A stretch of 64,000 nucleotides of DNA, taken from assembly GCF_000233455.1 (NCBI RefSeq), contig NZ_JH376433.1, positions 1-64,000 on the forward strand, given 5' to 3'. A model generated the notes under the pieces. It saw nothing but the letters and a program-made list of their open reading frames with translations. It searched no databases and had not been told where the DNA came from. The position numbers and the translations under genes are program-made. Each line of letters begins with the position of its first letter. The stretch's first letter is position 1. Below are positions 35,192 to 44,855 of the stretch, piece after piece. Origin of the DNA: [Clostridium] citroniae WAL-17108 (lineage in GTDB: Bacteria > Bacillota > Clostridia > Lachnospirales > Lachnospiraceae).

Positions 35192-36492
35192 ATGACAAAG
35201 GATACAGGGATTTCCATGGACCAGCTAGAGTCCATATTGGATCATTCACCAACAGCCATTATTATCAGTTCTCTGGACAACCGGGAGCTTCTTTATGCAA
35301 ATAAAGCTGCGCGTTCCAGAATATCAAAAAAGGGAAAGGACAGGCCTTTGACCTGTTATCAGGCGTTTGGATATGACAGTCCCGCTCATATGGATGACAG
35401 GAAGATGCTGGAGGACTGCCTGCAAAAGATTACTGTATCCAGCAGGCATTTACTAAGCCTGGTAAATGATGTGCTGGATATGAGCCGGATCGAGCAGTCC
35501 AGGATATCACTGAACCATATGAAGCTTCTGCTTCCCGATATCGTGGACCAGCTGACTGCGATCCTGATCCCCCAGGCCAGGGAGCAGGGCGTGCGGCTGT
35601 CTGTTTGCCTGGAGCAGGTTTCCCATACCGCTTTTTACGGTGACTCACTGAGGATCAATCAGATTCTGATCAATCTGTTGAGCAACGCGATTAAGTTTAC
35701 CCCTGCTGGCGGCAGGGTGGATTTTTTTGTGGAAGAGTTTGCGCCTGATCATGCACCGGCGGATGCAGGGCGGATGCAGAGGCGGAAGAACCTGCAACGG
35801 ATCATACGCAGGCGGATATACGGTACCGGTTTACCGTGCAGGACACGGGAATTGGAATGAGCGGAGAATTCCTGAAGCATATTTTTGAACCATTTACCCG
35901 GGAACAGGCAGCGGCACAGATCGAAGGCACCGGTTTGGGGTTAAGCATTGCAAAGAGACTGGTTGATATAATGGGAGGCGAAATCTCAGTGGAGAGCAGG
36001 ATCGGACAGGGCAGCAGATTTACCGTGGAACTGGAGTTTGAAAAGGCAGAACCTTCTTTAAACGTGAACGCGGACAAGGGAGAGACCTCTGATTCCAAGA
36101 TGACGGACCTATTGACCGGACGCCGCTTTCTGGTGGCCGAGGATAATGAGATCAATGCTGAAATCCTCCGCGAACTCCTTTATATGGAAGGGGCCTCCTG
36201 TGTACGCAGGGAAGACGGAGTCCGGACGGTGGAAGCCTTCCGATCAGCAGAACCAGGGACCTATGATGCCATACTGATGGATATCCAGATGCCTGGAATG
36301 AACGGATATGAAGCAACCCGCGCAATCCGCAGCCTGGACCGTAGGGATGCAAAGGAGGTACCGATCATAGCTATGACAGCCAATGCCTTTGCGGAAGATG
36401 TCCAGGCGGCATTGGAGGCAGGGATGAATGCCCATGTGGCAAAATCCATTGACATGGATCTGCTGCGGGCCGCCTTAGGTAAGGTGTTCTGA
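35192..36492 (+). pseudogene. Hybrid histidine kinase, frameshifted and lacking the phospho-acceptor
   Basis: The frame from ATG 35192 encodes a PAS domain (SILDHSPTAIIISSLDNRELLYANKAAR) and then joins directly to the second helix of HisKA (DDRKMLEDCLQKITVSSRHLLSLVNDVLDMSRIE); the S-H-D/E-I-R-T-P block is missing. HATPase follows (NLLSNAIKFTPAGG) until a frameshift near 35770, after which the other frame continues RYRFTVQDTGIGM, GTGLGLSIAKRL and a receiver domain (AILMDIQMPGMNG). The shift equals an 11-bp near-perfect tandem duplication (GCGGATGCAG at 35760 and 35771); removing 11 bp restores one frame. The sequence is close to the C-terminal third of the 1512-residue protein at 55922. Confidence 0.88.
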
Positions 36493-36541
36493 CACAGGGC
36501 AAATACACACCACCAATGGGCATTATTAATAAAAGTGTATT

Positions 36542-36700
36542 GATGCATTAAATCTGGATCCGGATATAAAGATAGTGATCGATCAACTGCTGGCAGAGAG
36601 GGATGGGATGAATATGGAGAAAACATCCCTTGCATATTGGGCGGGGATGATGGATGCCATTATTATTTTACGGAATATGGATATCATTACCCTGGCGTAA
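36542..36700 (+). pseudogene. Small unidentified coding remnant
   Basis: In a 300-base gap the frame reads IDALNLDPDIKIVIDQLLAE...MEKTSLAYWAGMMDAIIILRNMDII and a stop. It looks like the end of a real small protein but lacks a start with a ribosome site (internal GTG 36575 or ATG 36608 are possible). I do not recognise the family. Confidence 0.35.
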
Positions 36701-36745
36701 CTTGTTGTTTATATAAAATAGTGGTAAACTACTAATAGTGAATAA

Positions 36746-36785
36746 GGACAGGACCTCCAGGGTTTTTACCCCAGAAGTCCTGTCC
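36746..36785. promoter_or_regulatory. Hairpin upstream of the 36805 membrane protein gene
   Basis: GGACAGGAC (36746-36754) pairs with GTCCTGTCC (36777-36785), with CCTCCAGGG/CCCCAGAAG partly pairing inside. No T run follows on either strand; A6 follows on the plus strand. It may be a leader structure of the next gene. Confidence 0.45.
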
Positions 36786-36804
36786 ATAAAAAAGGATGAC
36801 CGGA

Positions 36805-37830
36805 ATGGATACGATCATTGTTCGTGGAAATAAGCCACTGATACTCATAGCCGTTCTGATGTTTGCGGCTGCCTTTATCTTTTTACCTATTATTATCTAT
36901 TCTGACCTAAATGGAAATGAGACAGTTTTGTTTGGCTATATAATGGCCGCGGGTTTCTTTGCCGGCGGTTTGCTTTTACTGCTGTATTATAAGCTGCGCC
37001 GGTTTACTATAGACAAAAAAGAGTGCTGTTACCGAACTATGTTTGGCAGAACGCGCCGGTTTGAACTGCGGGATATCAAACTGGTTAAGGTCACGGTCAA
37101 ATCTGACACAGTGATACGTCTGTATAATATGGACGGTCAGTGCCTGGCACGTCTGGAGGGCAGCATGAGGGGAAGCGCTGAACTGCTGAAATTCTTTGAG
37201 ATGAGAGGAATCCCCATTACACTGCAGGATGTATCCATCCGTGAGGGAAAGGTGACTGTAAAACAGGACCAGGGCGAAGTGACTGAAAGGATTTGGGCAA
37301 AACACCCGCGTTTTTATCAATCACCGTTATGGATCAGGCGTGTAAGGCTGATGTTGAAACTGATGAATATCGCCGGAGTTGTGCTTGCGGTGGCGGCATG
37401 GCAGTTATTTGATATAAGACAGGAAGGTCTGGTATACATATTCTGTCCCCTTGCCTTTTATATTACATATCTTTTATTTTACCGGATCATTGTATTTGAG
37501 GTTCCGAAGACGGCCACAAAACATTGGAAGGAGACACATATCAATTTCCCCTTTGCAGCCTTGACCTGCGTCACGCTTTTTGCAATCTATGACGCACGCG
37601 GCATTAACCTGCGGGGAGGAAGGGCGTATTTATTCATACCGGCGGCAGCCCTGATCCTTATGATCCCGGTTTTATTGATCGCCCGCCCTGCCCGTTCGCG
37701 CAAAACAGTGTTGGGGATATGCCTCCTTTTGCTAATGTACGGCTATATCAGTATGCCCTATGTCAACTGGGTCTTTTGTACCGGACAGCCGGAATATGAA
37801 CCAGGAGTCGTGGTGGATAAGGCGCATTGA
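36805..37830 (+). CDS. Membrane protein of unknown function, PH-like domain
   Basis: The roughly 341-residue protein starts at ATG 36805 (AAAAAAGG 10 bases upstream; ATG 36796 is too close to it). It has two N-terminal membrane segments, a soluble beta-rich stretch (RRFTIDKKECCYRTMFGRTRRFELRDIKLVKVTVKSDTVIRLY) resembling a bacterial PH-like domain, then about five more membrane segments. I recognise no named function. The soluble part before the second membrane block suggests a sensor or scaffold. Confidence 0.75.
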   Translation: MDTIIVRGNKPLILIAVLMFAAAFIFLPIIIYSDLNGNETVLFGYIMAAGFFAGGLLLLLYYKLRRFTIDKKECCYRTMFGRTRRFELRDIKLVKVTVKSDTVIRLYNMDGQCLARLEGSMRGSAELLKFFEMRGIPITLQDVSIREGKVTVKQDQGEVTERIWAKHPRFYQSPLWIRRVRLMLKLMNIAGVVLAVAAWQLFDIRQEGLVYIFCPLAFYITYLLFYRIIVFEVPKTATKHWKETHINFPFAALTCVTLFAIYDARGINLRGGRAYLFIPAAALILMIPVLLIARPARSRKTVLGICLLLLMYGYISMPYVNWVFCTGQPEYEPGVVVDKAH

Positions 37831-37874
37831 CAGGCCGCATTGACAGGACTGTCAGACATAAAACGGTCTATGCA

Positions 37875-37930
37875 AAAGGCCGGGATATACAGGCGGATTT
37901 ATGATCCCCTTGTGTATCCCGGCCTTTGTT
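37875..37930 (+). terminator. Terminator after the membrane protein gene
   Basis: AAAGGCCGGGATA pairs with TATCCCGGCCTTT, with extra pairing inside, followed by a GTTTGT-type T-rich stretch. Confidence 0.85.
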
Positions 37931-37990
37931 TGTCCATGGAGCGGGCAGCTCAAACGCTTTTACCAGTGCCGCGGGACCTTTGGACCAGTC

Positions 37991-38505
37991 TTACAGTGAA
38001 CCGGCCGTGAGTTGATTTAGAATAAAGTCCAGATCCTTTGCAGACTGTTCCATCAGGTCATAGGTGTAGTCATGGAGACACCAGTCCAGAATGGTTCCGC
38101 GGCCGATCCGAAGCAAAAAATCCGTGATCTCTTCAGAATCCATGGAAATGCTGCCGCAGCCGGAGCCCGTGGCCTGGGCGGGCGGGGTGATAAGTCCCTC
38201 ATCCACAGCCTGCCTCACAAATCCCAGGACCGCCTGATAGTAGGAACGGCTTTTTTTGGTAATATAATTGTCCCTGATGGAAAGCTGGGAGATATAAAGC
38301 TCTTTGGCAAATTGCGCCCCGTTGTCAAATATGTACTGATTCAGGCTCAGCACAATGTGGCGGATGGCCTTGACCGGGTCCTTTTCATGGTATGAGTTTA
38401 AAAATTCGCTCAGGCCCTCATCATAGGATGCAAAGCCCTGGGCGATCAGATCCTCCTTGGACGAGTAATGGTGGTAAAATGCTCCGGTGGAAACGCCGTA
38501 TTGCG
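37991..38505 (-). pseudogene. TetR family regulator, 5' end deleted
   Basis: On the minus strand from about 38505 the frame reads YGVSTGAFYHHYSSKEDLIAQGFASYDEGL..., the recognition helix of a TetR HTH, and goes on as a helical ligand domain to 37991. The first HTH helices and the start codon are gone. The break coincides with the 5' break of the opposite oxidoreductase, so one deletion removed both starts and the shared promoter. Confidence 0.85.
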
Positions 38506-40113
38506 CCGTCCGCCCAGGAGAACCGGTTTGATCCGTCTCTTATCCATCGTGAGATGACCAGGGAGGAAATCCGGCAGTATACAAACGATTTTATAAAAGG
38601 CGCTGTCATCGCCAAGCGGGCAGGATTTGACGGCGTGGAGATCCATGCGGTCCACGAGGGATACCTGTTGGACCAGTTCGCCATCGCTCTCTATAACCAT
38701 CGGGAGGATGAGTACGGCGGAAGCCTGGAGAACCGTCTGCGCTTTGCCACGGATATTGTCCGCGGGATCAAGCATGCCTGCGGTCAGGATTTCCCCGTGT
38801 CCCTGCGTTTCAGTTTAAAGAGCTGCATGAAGGGGCTGCGTCAGGGAGCCCTTCCGGGTGAAGCCTATGATGAGGCCGGGCGGGATATAGATGAGGGGAT
38901 CCAGGCGGCAAAGCTCCTGGTATCCGCCGGTTACGATGCTCTGAATGTAGATGCCGGAACTTATGATTCCTGGTACTGGAACCATCCGCCCATGTATTTT
39001 GAGGAGGAAGGAATGTACCGGCCATTTGGTGAGATCCTGAAAAAAGAGGTGGATGTACCCATCATCCTGGCGGGCCGGATGGAGAACCCGGATATTGCCG
39101 TGGAGGCATTGGGAAAATCCTGCGATATCGTGGAATACGGCCGCCAGCTTCTGGCCGACCCGGATTACCCGGAGAAGCTGCGCAGAGGCCGTCTGGACGA
39201 GGTACGGCCCTGCCTGGGATGCCATGAAGGATGTCTGGGAAGAATTTCCAAGGCTCCTATGTCCTGCGCGGTGAATCCCGCCTGCGGGCGTGAGATGATT
39301 TATGGGATCACCCCCGGGGCCAGAAAGAAAACCGTCCTGATCGTGGGCGGAGGCGTGGCTGGCTGTGAGTGCGCCCGGGTAGCCGCCGCAAGAGGGCACA
39401 AAGTGATCCTGTGTGAAAAGTCCGGCTGTCTGGGCGGCAACCTGATCCCCGGCGGCATGCCGGAATTTAAGCGCTATGACCATCAGCTGGTGCGCTGGTA
39501 TGAACGGCAGCTGGAGCTGGCCGGCGCAGAGGTGCGTCTGGGACAGGAGATGAATGCCGGGGAAGTGGAGCGGTTTCCGGCAGATGTGGTGGTCATCGCA
39601 ACCGGGTCCGTTCCCATACGGCTTTGCCGGGAAGAACTGTCCGCGGCCGTGACGGCGGATGAGGTGCTGATGGGCCGTGTGGTCCCGGGAGAACATGTGG
39701 TCATGATCGGCGGCGGCCTGGTAGGATGCGAGACAGGACTGTGGCTTGCAAAGCAGGGGAAAAAGGTGACCGTGGTGGAGATGCTTCCGGAGATTCTGGG
39801 CGGACCCAAGGCCCTGCCGTTTATGAACTATTCCATGCTCCTGGATCTTCTGAAGTATCATGGGGTAAAGATTTTAAAGAACGCCCGGGTTACCTCCATC
39901 CATGACCGTATTGCGTCAGTAGAGCAGGAGGGTGGAATAACACAGCTGGAAGCAGACACAGTGATCTCAGCCGTGGGATACCGGTCCGAGAACCGGCTGT
40001 ATGAGGCAGTGAAGAACATGGACCGGGAACTTTACAATGTGGGGGATTCCAGCCGGGTTCACAATATCATGTACGCCATATGGGATGCATATGAAGTGGC
40101 AAGGAATATATAA
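38500..40113 (+). pseudogene. NADH:flavin oxidoreductase / 2-enoate reductase, N-terminally truncated
   Basis: From about 38500 (RRIAPSAQENRFDPSLI) the frame encodes the C-terminal part of the old yellow enzyme barrel with HAVHEGYLLDQF, the iron-sulfur cysteines C-L-G-C-x3-C-x11-C, then the FAD/NAD half (VLIVGGGVAGCECA, VVMIGGGLVGCETGLWL). Family members (enoate reductase, BaiCD, FldZ type) are 640-680 residues; about 130-150 N-terminal residues with FMN contacts are missing. Frame upstream of 38500 is antisense TetR, not protein. Without FMN-binding residues it is probably dead. Confidence 0.85.
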
Positions 40114-40128
40114 AAGGGGAAAACAGGA

Positions 40129-41022
40129 ATGAAAAAACAGTATGAGCATTTGATCATAAAAGGTATACGCTGGGTGGATTCCCTGCCGGATCATGAAGGT
40201 TCTGTGGGAGGGAAAGGATTTCCCATTCTGATGAACGGGGAACTGGTGCCGGAGGCCAATGCCTGGGTGTGCCCAACCGTATTCCAGATCACCGGGCGCC
40301 AGTCGGAGATCGTGGCTTCGGGCACAGGCGCAAAGGCCAACCCGCATATCCATGAAGGGGATGAGATGTATCTGATCCTGGGAGAAAAGGGGGCTGTGGA
40401 ATTCTGCATTACGCTGGGGGACGACACCTATTACCTGGAATCACCCAGTGCGGTCTATATCCCGGCGGGGCTTCCACATTCCATCCGTCCCACACGTTTT
40501 ACCGAGGGGACCTACGGGGGATCCTGTCAGATCTACCTTTCCAGGGATTACGTGACAAAGCCGGTACCCGAGCATCCGATGCGGATTGAGAATACGGAAC
40601 ATCTGATCGTAGGCGACATCCAGTGGGTGAAGAGTCTTCCGGACCACGAAGGTTCCGTGGGGGACAAAGGCTTTCCAATCCTGATGAACGGAGATCTGGT
40701 GCCGGAGGCCAATGCCTGGGTATGCCCAACCCTGTTTCTGGCAACCGAGCGCCAGGTGAAGATCGTGGAAGCCGGTACAGGGCCGAAGGCCAATCCGCAT
40801 ACCCACGAAGGGGATGAGATGTATCTGATCCTGGGGGATGAGGATGTTGTGGAATTCCAGATCACACTGGGAAATGATACCTATGATCTCACATCCCCCT
40901 GTGCAGTGTACATCCCGGCCGGTCTGCCCCATTCCATACGCGCCACAAAGTTCACCCAGGGGCGGTACGGAGGTTCCTGCCAGATCTATCTGGATAAAAA
41001 TTATGTGACCAGACCGGTTTAA
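40129..41022 (+). CDS. Bicupin protein from an internal duplication
   Basis: The 297-residue protein consists of two nearly identical halves of about 146 residues (EHLIIKGIRWVDSLPDHEGSVG..., EHLIVGDIQWVKSLPDHEGSVG...). Each is a cupin with the metal motif N-P-H-x-H-E-G-D-E-M and a later G-L-P-H-S-I-R. The DNA is also duplicated (40142-40560 with 40580-41010). It lies 15 bases after the truncated oxidoreductase, so it was probably co-transcribed with it; with that promoter deleted its expression is in doubt. The substrate is unknown; aromatic or hydroxy acid metabolism is a guess from the neighbour. Confidence 0.85.
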   Translation: MKKQYEHLIIKGIRWVDSLPDHEGSVGGKGFPILMNGELVPEANAWVCPTVFQITGRQSEIVASGTGAKANPHIHEGDEMYLILGEKGAVEFCITLGDDTYYLESPSAVYIPAGLPHSIRPTRFTEGTYGGSCQIYLSRDYVTKPVPEHPMRIENTEHLIVGDIQWVKSLPDHEGSVGDKGFPILMNGDLVPEANAWVCPTLFLATERQVKIVEAGTGPKANPHTHEGDEMYLILGDEDVVEFQITLGNDTYDLTSPCAVYIPAGLPHSIRATKFTQGRYGGSCQIYLDKNYVTRPV

Positions 41023-41068
41023 AAGTAAGGGATTCCAGAAACTGATAATTGAACGGAAGAGAGAGGGT

Positions 41069-41103
41069 CTGCTGTACCAGATTGGTGCGGCGGATCCTTT
41101 TTT
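41069..41103 (+). terminator. Terminator after the bicupin gene
   Basis: CTGCTGTACC pairs with GGTGCGGCGG (ten pairs, some G-U) around AGATT, followed by ATCCTTTTTT. Confidence 0.75.
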
Positions 41104-41190
41104 GGGGATAGAGGGGGAGGCAAGATGGTGTCTAAGCGACCAGACAGGATTGTGAACAGAAGAATGAAGTAATGAGATGAAATGAGCTGA

Positions 41191-41219
41191 TTGACATTTC
41201 CATGCGCTAATATTAGAAT
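41191..41219 (+). promoter_or_regulatory. Promoter of the GNAT gene
   Basis: TTGACA (41191-41196), 17 bp, TAGAAT (41214-41219). Confidence 0.85.
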
Positions 41220-41298
41220 GAGAAAAGCTGGTTATGCGTCTATACGCATTAGGCAAATAGGGCATACACGACAAATTGAATTTATTGAAGGGATAATA

Positions 41299-41793
41299 AT
41301 GAGAATCGAAACAGAGCGGCTTAATATTATTGCACTTACCCCAGAGCAGCTTGAGCTATGGACGCATAGCATTGGAGAACTTGAAAAGGAATTGCTATGC
41401 TCATACAAGGCGGAGCCAATGGAGGGCTTATTTCGTGAGATTGTATGCGGACAAGCAGAAAAAGCTAAAAAGGATCCGGACAATTACCTATGGCACACTT
41501 TTTGGTTTATTACTAAAAAGACGGATCATTGTGTAGTTGGATCGGTTGATTTTAAGGACGTTCCTAACAGTGACGGAGAAGTTGAAATAGGCTATGGCTT
41601 AGGGCGTGAATTTGAGCATAACGGTTATATGACAGAAACGGTTCAGGCGTTTTGTAATTGGGCTTTGCAGCAGGACAAAGTCAAGCACATTATTGCTGAA
41701 ACAGATGTTGACGGCGCTTTATCGCAAAGAATTCTAACAAGATGCGGTTTCAAAGAATATGCCAGAAATGATACTGTATGGTGGCGGTTATAA
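41299..41793 (+). CDS. GNAT family N-acetyltransferase (RimJ/RimL-like)
   Basis: The 164-residue protein starts at ATG 41299 (GAAGGG upstream); the longer open frame runs into the promoter. It shows RimJ-type features: IETERLNIIALTPEQLELW, VGSVDFKDVPNSDGEVEIGYGLGREFEHNGYMTETV (acetyl-CoA loop region) and ETDVDGALSQRILTRCGFKEY. It acetylates an amino group of a small molecule or protein N-terminus; the substrate is not predictable. Confidence 0.9.
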   Translation: MRIETERLNIIALTPEQLELWTHSIGELEKELLCSYKAEPMEGLFREIVCGQAEKAKKDPDNYLWHTFWFITKKTDHCVVGSVDFKDVPNSDGEVEIGYGLGREFEHNGYMTETVQAFCNWALQQDKVKHIIAETDVDGALSQRILTRCGFKEYARNDTVWWRL

Positions 41794-41852
41794 ATCCCGG
41801 TTTGCAGGCTTTGGAAAGGGTTATTAACATGCTCTGCAATCTGAGAAATAAC

Positions 41853-41902
41853 TTGAGCGGGCCATCTGACCATGGTATAATAAAAGCATTAGCTAAAGCT
41901 AA
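41853..41902 (+). promoter_or_regulatory. Promoter and palindrome of the PchR-like AraC gene
   Basis: TTGAGC (41853-41858), 17 bp, TATAAT (41876-41881), followed at the start-point region by the perfect palindrome TTAGCT-AA-AGCTAA (41889-41902). The palindrome resembles a DtxR/IdeR-type iron box. Confidence 0.65.
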
Positions 41903-41941
41903 CTGAAATGGTTTTATGCTTATGGAAAGGGTGGTCATATC

Positions 41942-42934
41942 TTGCCGACAACACAATATAAACTTTTTCAAGACCGATCCATTTACCGGGATATCTGTGC
42001 TCCTATGACACAGCAGTTTTGCGGGGGAATGAAGGATCAGATTATTTCACTGTCTCCGGATATGGGGGCAGGTTACTTTCGTTACATTTCCCCGTGTAAA
42101 AATGTAGAAATGTATGTGAGTGATGTAACCTTCCGCAAGAGGACTGTTTTAAAGGAACAGACAAACAGGGAGTCTTTTTCCATCTCTTTTTGTATTTCTG
42201 ATATTCTGGAATGGGGAAAGCCGGGCACACAGGGATCTGCCTTATTGGAAAGAGGTGATTGCTGTGTATATGAGAATGGCAGATATGAGGTGGAGAATTA
42301 TTATGAAGCAGGACTGCGGTATATTGGAATTGGTCTGAACCTGCACCCGGACCGATTCGGAGTGGTGACGGATCATTTGCTGGAAAAGAAGGCGGCCGTA
42401 TCTCCTGAAATGCCTGCACATAAACTTCCCAAATACAAAATGACCAAAACAGTGGAGGCACTCCTGCACCAGATCCTTTGCTGCAATTATATTGACAGGC
42501 TGAGATTCCTGTATCTGGAAGGAAAAATACTGGAACTCGTTGCTGCATTTGCCAATGAAGTAATCCTGGAGCAGGATTTACTTACGGTCCAAAAACAAAT
42601 GTCCATATCAGACCTCGCCGCCCTGGCCAGAATCAGGAAAATAATTGATGAAACATATGCGGAGCCGATGACTATTGCAGAACTTGCAAAGATGAGTTTT
42701 ATGAGCGAGTCAAAGCTGCGGAAATGTTTTCAACAGCAATATGGCATGACCATTTATCAGTATGTGTTAGAGTGCAGAATGGAGAAAGCACGGGAACTGC
42801 TTGCCGATGGGAATGATCAGGTAAAGGAGGTCGCCAGCCTGGTTGGATACAGTAATATCAGCCATTTCAGCGAAGCGTTCCAAAAGAAATTCGGCCGAAC
42901 CCCCAGCATGTACATGAAATCATTCAAACATTAA
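41942..42934 (+). CDS. AraC family regulator (PchR-like)
   Basis: The 330-residue protein starts at TTG 41942 (GGAAAGGG about 10 bases upstream). The N-terminal 220 residues resemble the sensor of PchR/YbtA-type regulators. The C-terminal AraC domain is clear (ARIRKIIDETYAEPMTIAELAKMSFMSESKLRKCFQQQYG..., VKEVASLVGYSNISHFSEAFQKKFGRTPSMY). PchR-type proteins activate siderophore or metallophore uptake/export genes; the ABC pair 116 bases downstream is the obvious target. Confidence 0.9.
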   Translation: MPTTQYKLFQDRSIYRDICAPMTQQFCGGMKDQIISLSPDMGAGYFRYISPCKNVEMYVSDVTFRKRTVLKEQTNRESFSISFCISDILEWGKPGTQGSALLERGDCCVYENGRYEVENYYEAGLRYIGIGLNLHPDRFGVVTDHLLEKKAAVSPEMPAHKLPKYKMTKTVEALLHQILCCNYIDRLRFLYLEGKILELVAAFANEVILEQDLLTVQKQMSISDLAALARIRKIIDETYAEPMTIAELAKMSFMSESKLRKCFQQQYGMTIYQYVLECRMEKARELLADGNDQVKEVASLVGYSNISHFSEAFQKKFGRTPSMYMKSFKH

Positions 42935-43004
42935 TTGAATGATATTTGGCGTTTTGGGGTATAAAAAAAACAGATACGGGGGGATTTTCATCTTTTTATT
43001 TTTG

Positions 43005-43027
43005 TATAATAGTTAGTGCATACTAAC
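43005..43027 (+). promoter_or_regulatory. -10 box and palindrome before the ABC exporter pair
   Basis: TATAAT (43005-43010) has no good -35, which fits an activator-dependent promoter. The palindrome GTTAGT-GCAT-ACTAAC (43012-43027) covers the start-point region. Confidence 0.6.
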
Positions 43028-43049
43028 CAAATATAATAGAAAAGAGGAA

Positions 43050-44855
43050 ATGATCTTGACGGAAAAAAAGCAAAACTGGCTGTCAGGCATATTTGGATTT
43101 ATCGGAGAATATAAGGGGGCTATGATCGGTTCTGTCACTCTTGCGGTCCTGAGCGTGGCATGCGGCCTGATCCCCTATTTTGCCGTGTCCCGTATCATCA
43201 TCCTGTTCTTGCAAAACGAGGCTGAGATGGGGCGTATTGCAGGGATGGCGGCAATCGCATTAGGGGGATATGCCCTGCACAGGCTGCTGTTCAGTACAGC
43301 TACGGTGTTATCCCATCAAACTGCGTTTGCGGTTTTAAAGAACATCCGAAGTGCCATTGCCGAAAAGCTGATTTGTATGCCCATGGGTACGGTCATGGGC
43401 AGATCCTCCGGACAGTACAAGGACATCCTGGTGGACGAAGTGGAACGGGTGGAGTTTCCCATTGCCCATATGCTGCCGGAATTTACATCCAACCTGCTGA
43501 TCCCCGTTGCTGTATTGATCTATATGCTGACACTGGACCCGCGTCTGGCTCTTTGTTCCGTTACAACTGTGGTGCTGGGTCTGCTGTGCTTTAAACGGAT
43601 GATGAGCAATTACGAAGTCCGCTTTTCCAAGTACATGGAGGCTTGCGAGACGCTTAATTCCACTGTCATTGAATATGTGAACGGCATTGAGGTGATCAAA
43701 GCGTTCGGCCAATCCACTTCCTCTTACGAGAAATATGCCGATGCGGTGAACGGTTACAGGGACTATACACTGGAATGGTATAAGCGCTCCTGGATGTTCA
43801 GTTCCGCGGCCTATTCCATCATGCCTTCCGTTCTGCTGACTGTCCTGCCCGCAGGTGCCGTATTCTACAGAAATGGGACGCTGGAACTGCCTGTGTATAT
43901 CGTTTGTATAATTCTGTCCCTGGGGCTTGTGCCGCCGCTGATCAAAGTGGTGGAGTTTCTGGACAACTTTGCGGTCATGGAGCAGACGGAAGCAATGGTA
44001 CAGGGGCTTTTGTCCGCGGAGGAACTGTCCCGGCCTAAGAGGGCGGGACAGCCGGATGGATATTCCTTTGAATTTAAAAATGTGGGATTTGCCTACGATA
44101 AAGCACAGGTATTGCAGGATGTATCCTTCACTGCAAAGGAGGGGCAGATGACGGCGCTGGCAGGGCCTTCCGGCTCAGGCAAATCCACCATTGCCAAACT
44201 CATGGTACGCTTTTGGGATTCCGGCTCAGGCGAGATCCTGCTGGGAGGAACGAACATCCGGGATATCCCCCAGGATATTCTGATGGATCATATCAGTTAC
44301 GTATCCCAGGATAACTATCTGTTCAACATTTCCATTTTGGAAAATATCCGCATCGGCAGGCCGGGAGCCACCGTTCAGGAAGTAAAAGAGGCTGCAAAAA
44401 AAGCCTGCTGTCATGAATTTATCGAAAAACTGGAGCACGGCTATGATACCCTGGCCGGAGATGCAGGCGGCCAGCTTTCAGGAGGGGAACGTCAGCGGAT
44501 CGCCATTGCAAGGGCAATCTTAAAAAATGCACCTGTAGTTATACTGGATGAGGCCACGGCTTTCACGGACCCGGAGAATGAAGATAAGATCCAATCCTCT
44601 ATCTCGTCATTGACCCGGGGAAAGACTTTGATCGTTATTGCCCACCGCCTGTCTACCATCGTAAACGCAGACCAGATCCTTGTGGTGGACAGCGGCCGGA
44701 TCGAGGCGTCTGGAACCCATAAAAAATTGATGGAAGAATGCCCGCTGTATCAGCGCTTGTGGAGGTCACACATGGATTCTATGCGCTGGGGTATGGGCAG
44801 CAGGAAGGAGGAGTATGATCCGGATCATAAAGCGTCTTTTAAAACTGGCAGGTAG
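43050..44855 (+). CDS. ABC transporter, permease-ATPase half-transporter 1
   Basis: The 601-residue protein has an N-terminal six-helix exporter-type membrane domain (about 20-310) and a C-terminal ATPase: Walker A AGPSGSGKS, signature LSGGERQRIA, Walker B VVILDEATAFTD, H-loop AHRLS. The ATG at 43050 is very near the GAGG site; TTG 43056 has better spacing. It pairs with the next gene (41-bp overlap) as a heterodimer. The arrangement AraC plus two fused half-transporters matches YbtPQ/IrtAB-like metallophore systems. Confidence 0.9.
   Translation: MILTEKKQNWLSGIFGFIGEYKGAMIGSVTLAVLSVACGLIPYFAVSRIIILFLQNEAEMGRIAGMAAIALGGYALHRLLFSTATVLSHQTAFAVLKNIRSAIAEKLICMPMGTVMGRSSGQYKDILVDEVERVEFPIAHMLPEFTSNLLIPVAVLIYMLTLDPRLALCSVTTVVLGLLCFKRMMSNYEVRFSKYMEACETLNSTVIEYVNGIEVIKAFGQSTSSYEKYADAVNGYRDYTLEWYKRSWMFSSAAYSIMPSVLLTVLPAGAVFYRNGTLELPVYIVCIILSLGLVPPLIKVVEFLDNFAVMEQTEAMVQGLLSAEELSRPKRAGQPDGYSFEFKNVGFAYDKAQVLQDVSFTAKEGQMTALAGPSGSGKSTIAKLMVRFWDSGSGEILLGGTNIRDIPQDILMDHISYVSQDNYLFNISILENIRIGRPGATVQEVKEAAKKACCHEFIEKLEHGYDTLAGDAGGQLSGGERQRIAIARAILKNAPVVILDEATAFTDPENEDKIQSSISSLTRGKTLIVIAHRLSTIVNADQILVVDSGRIEASGTHKKLMEECPLYQRLWRSHMDSMRWGMGSRKEEYDPDHKASFKTGR

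Noticed and set aside
36746..36785. Factor-independent terminator
   Set aside because: The stem is good but neither strand has a T run after it, so it is listed as a leader hairpin of unknown role.
38392..38499. Open-frame start of the oxidoreductase at 38392
   Set aside because: These codons are antisense TetR sequence; the true oxidoreductase homology starts only at about 38500.
38815..39861. 348-codon minus-strand open frame
   Set aside because: It is antisense to the flavin oxidoreductase; His/Gln-rich shadow composition and no start site.
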